Assembly: GCA_014529385.2 (NCBI GenBank)
Contig: CM043965.1
Coordinates: forward strand, 14,942,912-15,006,911
Direction of reading: 5' to 3'
DNA: 64,000 nucleotides
Source: Adiantum capillus-veneris
Lineage: Eukaryota; Streptophyta; Polypodiopsida; Polypodiales; Pteridaceae
The notes under the pieces were generated by a model. It was given only the letters and a program-made list of their open reading frames with translations. It was not told where the DNA came from and ran no database searches. Below, one piece after another: positions 35,494 to 47,587 of this stretch. Positions within the stretch are counted from its first letter, which is position 1, and every line of letters starts with the position of its first letter. The position numbers and the translations under genes are program-made.

Positions 35494-36243
35494 ACATGAT
35501 ATGACTAAGATAATTTATTTATTGTGTAAACATTACATACTTTAATTATTTACCATGGAGTAAATTATCTCTCGGTAATTTAATTATTTTTAATGTTTCG
35601 AATGCTCTACATTAGTCTTACTATAGATCACGATATCTTCAAGAAAACCGCTATAAATTTAGCTGGATATGGCCTTAATACATCATTCATTAATTTCATA
35701 AAGGTAGCTAGAGCATTGATAAGACTAAAAGGCATTATCAAAAATTCATAAATGACCATATTTAGTCCTAAAAGCTGTTTTGAAAAAATATTTAGCTTTG
35801 ATTCTAACTTGGTGATATATTGACCTAAGATCAAATTTAGAGTAGTATTAAGCTCATGTCAATTGATCAAATAGATCCTCCATCCAAGGCATTGGGAATC
35901 TGTTCTTGATTGTGAGATTATGTTATGTAATCAATGGAGAGTTGCATAGATCCATCCTTTTTCTTTACTAACAAAATTAGGGATGCCAATGGTGAGTTGT
36001 TTGGCTTGATGAAGCTCTAATCGATGTATTGTTTTAATTGTTTTTCTACCTCTAGGTGATGTGAATCTTCAAATCTATAAGGTGGTTTATGGATAGGTTT
36101 AGCATCAATTATTAAATCAATAGCATAATCAATCTCATCATTTTTTAGAGGAAAACCACAAAGTGGATTAACTCGAAAAACATCTTTAAATTCATGTAGC
36201 GGCTCATTTGACTTTTGCTTATACTCACAATCATCAGACACAG
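35494..36243 (-). pseudogene. Gypsy-B fragment 2: RT region (duplicate of 19234-20010)
   Basis: Closely parallels the first copy: [17 protein letters not shown] of the RT palm at 35834-35628 and LHEFKDVFRVNPLCGFPLKN of the RT N-terminus further right. The homology to copy 1 begins abruptly at 35494, marking a duplication junction. Frames are broken. The solo LTR follows at 36244. Confidence 0.78.
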
Positions 36244-37046
36244 TGTCGGGGGATTTGTGTTCGAAAGGTGAGCCGGAAAGGCGCAAGGCCTCTGGCTGTG
36301 AGAGGTGTGTGGAAGAGAGTTGCAGCAAACACAATTAATATATGCAAAGCTTAAAACTGACAACTTGAACACAATTATGAAGCTTGATTAGCCAAAGCGG
36401 ACAATTAACAGTATCGCTGCTTAAATTATTTGAACTCCTTCCATGATTAGAGTGACTTGGAAGCTTGGATTAGAGTGGCTTATGGTGGCTTTGATTAGAT
36501 TGGCTATGGAAGCTTGGATTAGAGTGGGCTATGGAAGCTTGGATTAGGATTAGAGTGCTCAAAGCTTATGGCTTCCTCTCCGCTATACAGCAGAGTACAA
36601 AAACTTGAATATCTCCTAATCAATGTAGAATTAGACTCTGTGCGTGAGATACAAAAATGATCAAAACGTTTTTTCCCTTCACCTGGCGCCGCCGGTTTTT
36701 TCCAGAAACCTGTTTTTCAAAAATTTTACAGACTAGGACTTTTTCGGCCTCCCCCATGTAGAGATGTGAAGTCTCTCACACACTTTCCTTTTTACCACTG
36801 ACCACATGTCTTCCTCTACCCAAGTTGCCTTATATGTCCTAAGAGCCCTTTCACATGTAAAACCTTTTTTTCAAGCATAAAATCTCTACGCTTAGGCCTT
36901 CATAACCACATAAAGCATACACTTTCTCGATCTCCTTGCTTGTTCTCAAGCCCTGGTCACTGCTCAATAAATGTGTGAGCTTCAAATAGACTTTTTCTGC
37001 TTCTCTTTACTCTTTTTTCCATCATGGCAGCGGAGTGGCACGACAA
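36244..37046. mobile_element. Solo LTR related to gypsy-C
   Basis: Starts TGTCGGGGGATTTG, ends GCACGACA, and is flanked by ACAG on both sides (36240-36243 and 37047-37050). The undamaged site exists at 19985 (CAGATACAGATGAAAAG), which confirms the insertion. The first ~80 bases (GAAAGGTGAGCC, AAGGCCTCTGGCTGTGAGAG) and last ~20 (CATCATGGCAGCGGAG) match the gypsy-C LTR ends, but it is 803 bases against about 1940. No internal sequence remains. Confidence 0.85.
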
Positions 37047-37137
37047 CAGATGAAAAGAAAAGATCTTTCTTCATTTTAGAAACACTAGAAGATTGTACAT
37101 AAGGTTGACACCAAACCATGTGTTGTGGTAAAGGGCC

Positions 37138-38167
37138 TATTAGCCTTGCATATTCTTCCAGTAAAGTGTTAGTGAACCTTAGTAATTTACTTTTCAGATT
37201 GTAATTAGTGAAGGGATTTGTACCTCTTCATTCTTCCTAGTAGTTGGCCTCGCACCTGATGGTAGCGCATTGTATGAGAGAAGGACGATGAATTCAGTAC
37301 TACAGATTTCAGGAATGCAGATTTTAGCAATGCAGAGGATCCGTCGTTCACTGAATGGTAGCGCGTTGTATGAGAGAATTCAGTACTGCAGATCTCAACA
37401 ATGTAGATTTCAGGTATGTAGAGGATCCTGAACCTGAATTTGACTATTTTTATTGAATTTTGGTTAAGTCAAAACTTGATCATTGGATTGTGGTTCTACC
37501 AGTCTGTTTTGTATGAGCTCTTATGGATGATGATTTACTTTATGGGTTCCCAGCTCTGGCATGTGCCAATAAATGGTGCACTTGTAAATCACTCTTGATG
37601 GTAAGGTGGTGCACAATGTTTTGGGATATCAATGTAACCCTTTGAGGGGACAAAGGGTGGTGTCTAATGGCCTTAAGGTATGTAGTTGTATATCTTGGAT
37701 TTAGTTCTAGGCACTATACTTTTCCTACTTTTGAGGAGTTAGCACTGTGTTTTTGGAACAAGGGATGTGTGGGATTCGAGTCCAAAGTTTTTGCAGGGAA
37801 AAACTTTTTGCCACCAGGATGTGCCAGGTGTTAGCCTTGCATATTCTTTCAGTAAAGTGTTAGTGAACCTTAGTAATTTACTTTTTAGTTTGTAATTAGT
37901 GAAGGGCTTTGTACATCTTCATTCTTCCTAGTAGTTGGCCTCGCACCTGATGATAGTGCATTATATGAGAGAAGGACGATGAATGAAAGGCTATGGCTAT
38001 GAAGATTCTGTGTTTCTCTATGTATTCTGTCTTCAGTTCCATTCGGTACCCTGATTCTCTTCTTAACCGATACGGGTACTGAAACTATTCTAAATCTGTA
38101 ATGAGATGATGCATTGCCTTAATGGTTGATTTAATTGTTATTCCCACTCCCCTATGCCTAAATAACA
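37138..38167 (+). mobile_element. LTR-X copy 2, internally deleted
   Basis: Flanked by GGGCC at 37133-37137 and 38168-38172. The right repeat, 37829-38167, is complete (TGTTAGCC to AATAACA). The left repeat, from 37138 (TATTAGCC, with TG changed to TA), matches only for about 150 bases before diverging. The remaining ~540 bases show no domain. The element sits in gypsy-B at the same place as copy 1. Confidence 0.75.
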
Positions 38168-38171
38168 GGGC

Positions 38172-38258
38172 CCATAGTAACCGCATGTGACTAACTCTCT
38201 TCTCCACTATCACTGACCATTAACTCTTTGTATTCTCCTTCTCATATAGTGCAATAAG

Positions 38259-38312
<54 letters not shown>

Positions 38313-39460
38313 CTACGCACGCATGCATCCATGCACACGCATCTTCACACCATGTACATCTCACAAGTCTCTCATTTAATAAGCTCCTTAAGTTTCAAAG
38401 AATTATAGGTCAAAGGAGAGCTAAGCACATCATGTTCACCTTGAACGACATAGGCTTTGCCTTCCTTTTCAAATTTTAATAAGTTTTGTAGATAACTTCT
38501 TTTCAAAGAAAGTCCCAATCCCCATAACCACTCTCGCTTGAAAACTAAGTATGCATGATCCATGTTCATGATTTGGAAGTCAAGGGAATCCTTATAACCT
38601 TGAATTGATACTTCCAAATTGAATACCAAGGTATCCCATATATTATAATCCTCTCCGTGCATAGGAGAAACTACATAAACTGGTGCATGCTAGATTGTTT
38701 GGAAAATTTTAATTTCTTAACAAAAGCATAATTTATGAACTTATGAGTGGCACAATCGTCAATCATAACTCTCAATCTTTTTTCTTTATACTGGTGCATG
38801 CTAGATTGTTTGAAAATTTTTAATTTCTTGACAAAGGCATGATTTATGAAGTTATGAGTGGCACAATCATCAATCATAACTCTCATCTTTTGTCTTTATA
38901 CTGGTGCATGCTATATTTTTTGGAAATTTTAAATTTTTGGACAAAAGCATAATTTATGAAGTTATGAGTGGCACAATTGTCAATGATAAGACAGACTACA
39001 TATACTGGTGCATGTTAGATTGTTTGGAATTTTTTTAATTTCTTGAAAAATGCATAATTTATGAAGTTTTATGAGTGGCACAATCATCAATCATAACTCT
39101 CACTCTTTTTTCTTTAATAAATCCATTCATTCTAACCAAGTCATGTGGTCCAAAAGTGGAACTCTACATATTAGTTGATAGAGTATAAGTGTGAGTGTTG
39201 TCAGCATGAAAAACCTCTATACTTATATAATTTTCTTTACCAAGTAAAGAGAGGGTTTTAATAACATGGATTTGCTTATCTTTTTCTCCTTGTTGAGGTT
39301 TTTGTTTTTATCTTCCTTCCCTTTCTTCTTGTTCTTTAGGAGACAACTAGGTGAAACAGATATTTTCTTTCTTTAACCTCTCAAAGTCTTTCCAATATAG
39401 CTTAGTCCCATTGATCATTTTTTTCTTGAAATATGGTTTTTTGTCCTTTGAAAATGAAAA
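38172..39460 (-). pseudogene. Gypsy-B protease and gag region
   Basis: From 38886 down, the minus strand repeats RVMIDDCATHNFINHAFVKK, a retropepsin-like active-site segment with D-D-C-A instead of D-S-G-A. 38662-38372 continues with LDFQIMNMDHAYLVFKREW and a tail leading towards RT. 39110-39460 carries gag sequence that continues at 50577-50791 beyond the copia insertion. A (CT)n tract lies at 38263-38307. Confidence 0.65.
38679..39110. repeat. Four tandem copies of a 104-111-bp unit covering the protease motif
   Basis: ACTGGTGCATG starts at 38679, 38790, 38900 and 39004. Each unit encodes on the minus strand an imperfect copy of the VMIDDCATHNFI segment and the following VKKLK. The first two are in one open frame, so the active-site motif is encoded twice in series. 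Confidence 0.88.
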
Positions 39461-39468
39461 TCTTCTTT

Positions 39469-39849
39469 TGTTTCCATGCGTATGGTAGTGGTGTGTGTGA
39501 ACATTTACTTAGGACGGCCAAGGCACTTTTCTCCCACACTAGGAACGTTCTTTCCCCCTTAGCTTTGTACGTATCTAGGCCTATCCTATTTTGTACTTTC
39601 ACACTTAGTACACTCTCATTTTGTGTGTCGTGAGCTTCTTCTCCATCACTCTAGGGCTATCTATGCCCATTACTCTAGGATTATCTTATTTTTTATTTGC
39701 ACATTTCTATATACACCGGGTATACACCCATCTTTCTAGGGCTAGGTTATTTTGTATTCGCCCACTTAGTAATACACTCTCTTTTTTTTTCTTTGAGCTT
39801 CTTCTCCAACTCCAAGCTATGTGTGCATTCTTGCAACCTAACTCCAACA
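39469..39849 (+). repeat. Copia A1 left LTR
   Basis: Shares GTATGGTAGTGGTGTGTGTG, CTTAGGACGG, the ACTCTAGGGCTATC segment and the CCAACA end with the LTRs at 46696, 50358 and 62803. It is longer (381 bases) because part of its 3' half is duplicated (ACTCTAGG segments near 39647, 39672 and 39735). Confidence 0.8.
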
Positions 39850-40671
39850 ATTGGTATTAGAGCAAGTCATATCTCCCCGTGCATAGTTGTTAGCATCGTT
39901 AGCACTCCCCTATGTTGGGGTAAAGGCAATGTGTCCCTTACCCTGGTTGAACATGCCAAAGGTGTCCGATTTCCCATCACTTATACACACCTTATTTTCT
40001 ACTAGATACAAGAATAAGGTGCACTCTCTCACACAATGTGGTGAGTTGTTCCACCCACATCCTATGTTCTCTCTCCCTCTCTTTCTCCCTCTGTGCATGC
40101 CACCACATTTGTGCACTCACAATCGGTATCACTATGCACGTCTTGCGGAGAGCACGATGACATCAAAATCTTTGAGGCAATAGCTTGCTTTCTCTCAGTG
40201 GTGGAGAGATCAAGAAAGCTTGAAAGCTTTGTGAAAACACAATAGGAGCTTGCGAGCTCAATTTGAGAGTGATGTGTGCTCTTGTGAATGCTCAAATGGA
40301 AATGTGGAAGATAGTGTGTAGATGAGGTATCGCCCTCCGTTTTGATGTGATCTACAACTTTGCAAAAGAAACTTTTTGCGAATTCCTCAGCGATTAGCTA
40401 ATATTTAGCTCAGAGTGATTGTATACAAGAAATTTCAGGTTTTTTCTTTTGTGCAATGTGTAGTATGATGCACTTTTGAAAGCATGATAGGTGCTCAAAG
40501 TTAGGTGCAGCTTATGCAGAGCTTGAGGTTTGAGGTTTGAGGTTTCTGGTGGATCTAGGTAAAGAAGAAGCGGATAGCTTTGGTCGATCGATACCCATTT
40601 TTGGTCAAGGCAAAGTTTTTTGCATTGGCACTATAGGTGGAGCTTCCTTCACATGAAACTTTGACAAAAAT

Positions 40672-40742
40672 TTTATGCTTTGGTTTATGGTCATTTGGTT
40701 TATGGTCATTTGGTTTATGGTCATTTGGTTTATGGTCATTGG
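40672..40742. repeat. 15-bp tandem repeat, four copies
   Basis: TTTATGGTCATTTGG repeated in series inside copia-B. Confidence 0.9.
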
Positions 40743-41599
40743 CAAAAAAATATGTATATGGTTATGGCACATAGTTGATGCCCATGGTACATGCATTTTA
40801 GCGAGCACTTTTGAGTGTTCGTGAGCTCTATTGAGAGCATTGTTTTTGCATTGATCAATTTCTTGGATTGCAAGTCTTTTAGTGCTTGTTTAAGCCACTC
40901 CATTTATGTACGTTAAGTGCGGATTGCCATTGTATGTCACATCCTGAAGCCACTTTGGCATTTCTACTCATTGGCATTGAGTAGTGTTATGGTTAATGGT
41001 TTTGAGTCCTCTTTTGATGGCGATAGTGGTCAAGTGCTTACCCACTTTAGCACCTTTGATGTGGTTCGTGGTTTGGGATTTTTGTCATTTTGTACGGGAG
41101 AATTTGTCCAATTTTCCCTAGATTTTTCACCATAGTTTTGGCTTGTTGCCATACAAATTTTTATATATATATTTGTGGTCATTGGATTGAGACGGTGATT
41201 CTCTCTTGTTGTGGTCAACATTGCTCTCACATTGATGGGCATATGGTTATTTTTAGACATGGATTGGTGTTTTGGTATCCATTCTCACAAGAGTGAGATT
41301 TGTCTATGCTCGTAGTGGCCACTGGTAGACTTATGCTATGCATTGTTTTTTGTCGACGAACATTTCGATTGTGACTCTACTACATATAGATTACAAGTAG
41401 TCACATGTTAATGGCTCCATAGGTTTCTTTTGGTAGATCTATATTGAGCTAGATGTTGCATGTGTTGGTCATAGTTAGGATTGTATAGTGGCTGAGTTGA
41501 TCTCCCACTTTGACATTCAATTATGGAAATTGATATGTGTGAGAGTTTTGAGCCCACTTTGACGACTCATGTGAGGAGAAGCAGTCTCATTCATGTTGA

Positions 41600-42980
41600 C
41601 ACTTGAGATGTTGGCATTGTGGTCACACAGGGCACATTAGACATTGCTTTAGACACATGAGATAGAGGTGCAGATATATGCATGATACAAAGATGGTTTT
41701 GACACAAACTAGAGAGGTGGCTTCATATGCTAGTGATGATGATGTCACATTTACCTCTAGTGTTCCTCTTGCTTTTATATTTGATAGAGACGCCACTTTC
41801 TCTCGATGGCTACTAGATGAGTATGTGGCATTTCATGTCACATAATGTCATGAGTGGTTTAGTACTTTTGCTAGTGGGAGCCTTGGTCATGTGTATCTAA
41901 TTGACAGATCATCATATGATTATATAAGGGTGCACAAGATGTATGCTTTTCATTAGCTAGCGGTGCATCTTATATGCTACGACATGTGCATTATGTTCCT
42001 CAGATTTCATAGAGTCTGATCTTGGTGAGATTCTTGAGAGACAGTGGATGTTAGATGTTGCTTAGAGAGCAGTTCATCCATATGTATTGCGGTTCACTAG
42101 TCATTGCAAGAGGATCTTGGTCTATCCTTACATGTATCTGAGATGCAAGACAACGTAGTCTTGATTCCATTACAGTCATGTTAGTGATGCAGATGAGCTC
42201 CAGACTCCTGTGCATGACATGTCTATAGATGCACACTTAGAGCAGCCATGATCTAGCGAGACACATCAAATTGATTTTTTAAAGACAAAGATGCCCCCTA
42301 CCAATGGAGATGAATGATATGGATTTCTTTGACATGCTCATGCTAGAGACTGATATGGTGACTCCAAGACATGTGGATATAGTCCCTATGGACGGTGAGG
42401 GAGCGACAACTACCCTAGAGTCAAGATTGATGCATCTATACGCAACTAGTTCTGGTGGTGATGCAGTGAGTATTGAGATACCTATTGCAAATAGATTGGA
42501 TATAGTCCCTATGGATTATGAGGGATTGACCACATCCCTAGAGTTAGGATTGATGCATCCATACATGCCTAGTTATGGTGGTGATAGAGTGAGTGGTGAT
42601 AGAGTGAGCATTGAGATACCTACAACAGATAGATTTGTATCTATATGTAATTGGTTCTCACGTTGATGCATTGAGTCATGAGATACCTACTGCAAATAGA
42701 TTGGCAAAGGTCATTGTACGTGGTGTTGATGCAATTGGCAAGGATATGCTAGCAGAGATTATGAGTTTATCATCAGTCGTTGGTACTCTCATGTACAACC
42801 TCTTAGTGTCAAGACCCGATATAGCAGATGTAGTGGGAGCATTTGCAATTGGGATTGTTAGTCATGCAATGAGTGACACTAGCATGATGCATCACAGAGC
42901 AGTGCAGGTCATTATAGGATACTTGCAGGGTATGCATGTTGATTCTATCAGGGATGTGGTTTTTCTTTTCTTTTGAATGT
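41600..42980 (+). pseudogene. Copia-B gag knuckle and RT remnants
   Basis: Near 41615 a frame reads CWHCGHTGHIRHCF, a nucleocapsid knuckle one residue short between His and the last Cys. At 42611-42976 a frame reads LSSVVGTLMYNLLVSRPDIADVVGA and then HHRAVQVIIGYLQG, the C-terminal RT region of copia pol. Between them, 42360-42650 encodes two imperfect copies of a ~43-residue unit (DIVPMDGEGATTTLESRLMH). Integrase is not recognisable, so the element is decayed. Confidence 0.65.
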
Positions 42981-43742
42981 GTTTTTTGGGCCCACAAGGC
43001 GGTCAAAATATGGCAAGGTTCTCAAGATTTTGGAGTCCGCAAGTGGAGCTCCAATATGGCATGACAAAAAATTTATTTGGCCAATTTGAGCACACATGAG
43101 CCTATACAGTGGCATGCATCAACTTCGAGAGAGCCAGTGGGCATAGGTTCAGACAAGATTCCTCCGTATAACTCTTGTACATACTACTAGGTCCTATAGT
43201 AGGACCACTTACCTATAGGACCACTTATCCGCACATTTGCCTTTAAGTGGGAGATTGTTGGAGTAAAGGCGGTGTGCCTCTTCCCGAACTAAACATACGA
43301 GAGACGTTCGATCGCCCATCACTTGTACACACCTTATTCTTCACTAGATGGAAGAATAATGGGTGCTCTCTCACAAATTGCGGTGAGTTTATCCACCCAT
43401 ATCATGTGTTCTCTCTCCCTCTCCTTCTCCCTCTCTGCACATGCATCGCATTTGCGCACTCACACCCTACTCACTTTCTCCGATTTGAATGAGCTTTGGT
43501 GAGTTTCAACAGGTTGATAAATAATTTGGGTAAGCTTGCAGATCTTGTTGTGCTCTTTCTTTCCACTTTTGCAAGTACTGCACATGCAATTTCATCCTTT
43601 TGTGTAGAATTTCTTTTGACTACAATTTTTTGCAAAACTAGTCTTGGATAGTCTAGTGTGGGTTGTGCTAAATAGCACGAATAGTTTCTCTTTAATTTCT
43701 ACTTTATTTAGGCATCTTGCACATTAGGTTTAGTCTTTTAGT

Positions 43743-46695
43743 ATGGTTGAGAGCAATGATGTTTTCAAGATGTTGTCTATTGATGACAAATTGGATGGAG
43801 ACAACTAGCCATTGTGGGCTTACATAGAGCAACATGTACTTGTTTCCAAGGGGTGTATGGAGCATTGTTAAAGGTTTATGTACACTCATGTTCTGTGGAT
43901 TTAGGGATTGTGGAGGATGTTGTAGTTTCCAACATTCCTACTCCTACTGTTCATGTTGTTTTACCTACAACTAAACAAGTTTTTTGGGATAGTAGAGATG
44001 TGTAGGCACATGCCTTGGTTAAGTTTTCTATCAAGCACACCATTACTCCTCACATTCTTTTAGTAAAAACAACAAAACGGGCTTGGGACATTCTAACTAG
44101 ATTATATGCAAGTTGCAATTAGGCAAGCATAGCATATGTGTGCAAACGGCTAGAATCAAAGATCATATGAGGAAGATGAAATGGATATTTTTATTACTAA
44201 ATTAAATCTATCAATGAGCAATTTATTGTTGCAGGTGAAGTCATTCCCGACCATTCACTTGTGTGAACCATCCTGGATGCATTGCTAGATTTGTGTCAGA
44301 CTTTTTCTTCAACTTTGAGGCTTATTGCACATGGTAATGATAGTGCTGTTAATTTTTATGAGTTTATCCATTTGCTGTTACAAGAGGCTATGTCAAGGAA
44401 AAACAAGGCTAATCAATGTGTTTTATTGATTAGGCTTCTGTTGTTGCACAAAGAAGAGGTAGCAATAACAATGTTGCTACTTCTAATGTTCCTTCTTCAG
44501 ATAGCAATAACAATGTTTTCCTTCCAATGCCTCCCATAATAGTGATACATGTGGTAAATTTGCTAAGAGAAAAGAAAAATTTGCAATCCAGCTATTATAG
44601 AGCTATTGTTTATTTGATAAAGTAATGTCCTTAACTAAAGGCTAAAAAGGCATGTAATAAAAAAGTTGAAGCTTTTTAGTGCGCAGTGTCAATATGACCA
44701 TCTGTCCATGATGCATGTGTGATTGAGGTTGCGAATTCACATGTATGGTTTTTTGAGAGTGGTGTTGCAGAGAACATTACATCAGATTACATCTCATTGC
44801 AACTTCTTCATTTCTCTTGATGATGTCCCCAATGGGAATACTATCACTTGTGCCAACAATGCCTCTTACACAGTATAGGGAGTTGGAAAGATTGTACTCT
44901 ACAGTTAATGGTAGTTCCTTCACGCTTTTTGATCTACATTTTGTGATAGGAATCAAGAAGAATTTTTTGCCTATTTCTACATTAGAAAGACTTGTTCTTG
45001 TTGTAAAGTTTGTGGATGATGGAAGCATTGTTCATGATATTACTTCAAATGATACTATTGTGGCTTCAGGTACCTTGTCTCATGGGTTGTATAAGCTCAA
45101 TACTTATGACAATTGTGTGGAAAACTTTGCAAATGCAATTACAAGTTCTAAAGCTGTTTCAGATGTTAAACTATGGGAGCCTGCACGTTTTGGACATTTG
45201 AATTTTGCTAGTTTGATGCATTTGTAGAAATCTGGTATGGTTGCCTCATTGCCCCCTTTGGAGGTACCATGTATTTTGGAAAAATACAACTTTCTAAGTT
45301 TTTGAAAGATGGTTCAATGTGGGCTACTCACAACAAGTTGTAGCTTGTTTACAATGATGTCTATGGTCCAATGCACACTCCTCCTTTCAGTAGCAATTTG
45401 TGCTTCATGACTTCCATTGATGATTACTCACAACATACATGGGTATATCCGCTTAAGGCTAAGTCTGAAGTATTTATGTGCTTCAAACAATTTTTGTTTG
45501 TTGCTGACTAAAAATGTATCTGGTTATGTGGTAAGAACTCTTCATTCTGATCAAGAGAGAGACCTCTGCAAAACAAATTTGATGCATTTTTGGTTGGTCG
45601 CGAGATAAAACACAAACGTATAGTGTCTTATACACCTCAACAAAATGGTGTTGTTGAGAGAAAAAACTTGTCACTTATGGAGATGGCATGATGTATGGTC
45701 AAAAGCCAAGCTTTGCCATATGTTTTTTAGTTGATATTTGTCATGTGTACTTCCTACATACTTAACATGTATCCCACCAAAGCTTTGTATCCTATAATTT
45801 CATATAAGGCATGGCATGATAAGAAGACATCTATTGGTCACTTGCATGTTTTTGGTTACTTGGTTTATACTCTACTGTTGCAACAAGAATGCAAGAAATT
45901 GGATGATAAGACTGTCAAATGTATCTTTGTTGGTTACTTGGTTTATACTCTACTGTTGCAACAAGAATGCAAGAAATTGGATGATAAGACTGTCAAATGT
46001 ATCTTTGTTGGTTACTTGGTTTATACTCTACTATTGCAACAAGAATGCAAGAAATTGGATGATAAGACTGGCAAATGTATCTTTGTTGGTTACAGTGATG
46101 AAAGCAAGGTTTACATGTTACATCCACAATCAAAATGTATCTTAACTTCTCAAGGTATTGTTTTTGTGGAATAGGATATTTATCTCTTGTTGTCATTCAC
46201 TAAAGAGAGAGGTATAAGTTCACATGACATTTTTAATACCTTGTTGCCTCTTTTCAATGATGGGAATACAAATATAAGTCCAAATGAGACAAATATTGAG
46301 CCTACGTAGGTTTCAGTGATGTCACAGTTCAAGCCATTTTTGATGCAGATATAAATGATGCACTCTATGAGGACATGTTTGAAAATGAAAAAGTTAGAGG
46401 TTTGCCAAAATGGTGGTGCATACTTTGCGTGACAGTAAATTGGATGCAATTTTCTTGTACTTGGTATGAAAAAATGAACAATCATTTGACTATGCATGGC
46501 TTTTGAAATAGTCCAATTGAGAGCACTTTGTATATAAAATATGTGGATGATGTATATCTTATCATTGTTGTGTATGTGGATGATTTACTGCTTACTAATT
46601 TGAATATGACACATAAGGCTAAATTTTAGGCTAATTTGAATAGCACCTTTGAAACACTAGATTTGGAGAATTTGCATCATTATTTGGGCATTCAA
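43743..46695 (+). pseudogene. Copia A1 gag, integrase and RT remnants
   Basis: The gag start at 43743 reads MVESNDVFKMLSIDDKLDGD, then a stop, then PLWAYIEQHVLV, parallel to the element at 63396. Further right: pre-integrase segment (44817-45227: LYKLNTYDNCVENF, KLWEPARFGHLNFA), integrase core traces near 45360-45690 (VVERK near the end), an integrase tail/linker frame at 45731-46174, and RT YVDDLLLTNLN near 46580. A1 sequence breaks off at 46695 at the border of the inverted copia. Many stops and shifts are present. Confidence 0.72.
45854..46087 (+). repeat. 78-bp in-frame triplication in copia A1
   Basis: GGTTACTTGGTTTATAC begins at 45854, 45932 and 46010. The 26-codon unit (GYLVYTLLLQQECKKLDDKT and six more residues) is repeated three times without breaking the frame, differing at about two bases in the third copy. 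A normal copia protein has one such segment. Confidence 0.93.
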
Positions 46696-46999
46696 TGCTG
46701 GAAATAGGGTTGCAAGGAAACACGCATAGCTTAGAGAAGATGGAGGAAGCTCAAGGCACGCAATAGAGAGTAGTATTGCTTAGTGTAATGGAAAGATAAG
46801 ATAGCCCTAGAGTGATGGTCGTATATACAATGCATGGGGAAAAAAACCTCCTAGTGAGGGGGAAAATGCCCGACGGTCCTAAGTGTGTTCACACACATCA
46901 CTACCACATGTATATGGTAGAAAATTTTCTCTAGGAGTGATGTGATGAGCGAGAGATGGCACATGGATTATAGGGAAGTTCCATGCCCTGAGGACATGA

Positions 47000-47534
47000 T
47001 CAGTCCACAAAGGGGAGTAAGCCCAAAGCTTTGCAAAAATCTTTGAGCTTCTCATGAGACAATGCCTTTGTGAAAATATCGGGCAAGGTTGTCCTATGTT
47101 GGCATATAAGCCAAGCTGATCTCTCCTGCTGAGAGTCTCTCCCTGACATAGTGATAATGCACCTGAATGTGCTTTGTGCAAGCATGAAAATTTGGGTTCC
47201 TCGCAACTACAAAAGCGCTTTGACTGTCAGTGTAGATGATGTTGGCAGTGTCATGTCCAACACCCAAATCATCCATAAGGAGTCTCAGTCATACACACTC
47301 AATTGTAGTTGTGAAGACTACCTTGTATTCAGCCTCACAACTCCAAGTGGCCTCAGTAGGTTGCTTCTTGTTCATCCATGATATGCATGAGCTGCCAAGC
47401 ATGAAACAAAATCCACTTGTAGACACTCCTGTGTCAAAACAACCAGCCCAATCTGAGTCCAAAAAAGAATGCAAATCTGGCGGCAATGATACCCCCATGG
47501 GATAAAAGAGTCCGAGATGTAAAGTGCCACTCAA
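47000..47534 (-). pseudogene. Copia A2 RNase H
   Basis: Frames contain LHSFLDSDWAGCFDTGVSTSG, SWMNKKQPTEATWSCEAEY and IIYTDSQSAFVVARNP, then DIFTKALSHEKLKDFCKALG at the end. These are the conserved RNase H motifs and the C-terminus of copia pol (usual SKKQ, TVALSSTEAEY and DNQSA positions). They are split over three overlapping frames. Confidence 0.85.
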
Positions 47535-47587
47535 GTAGCAAAAGATCCACTTGACAGCCTACCAATTCTTAGACCCTGGGCTATGCA

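Larger units (their letters stand above)
39913..43464 (+). mobile_element. Ty1/copia element B, nested in A1
   Basis: LTRs 39913-40121 and 43256-43464 are both 209 bases, starting TGTTGG and ending GCACTCACA. The 5-bp target duplication CCCTA is intact at 39908-39912 and 43465-43469. The left LTR is followed by ATCGGTATCACTATGC, a decayed initiator-Met primer site. The right is preceded by AAGTGGGAGAT, the usual copia polypurine tract. The inside is heavily degenerate. Confidence 0.88.
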
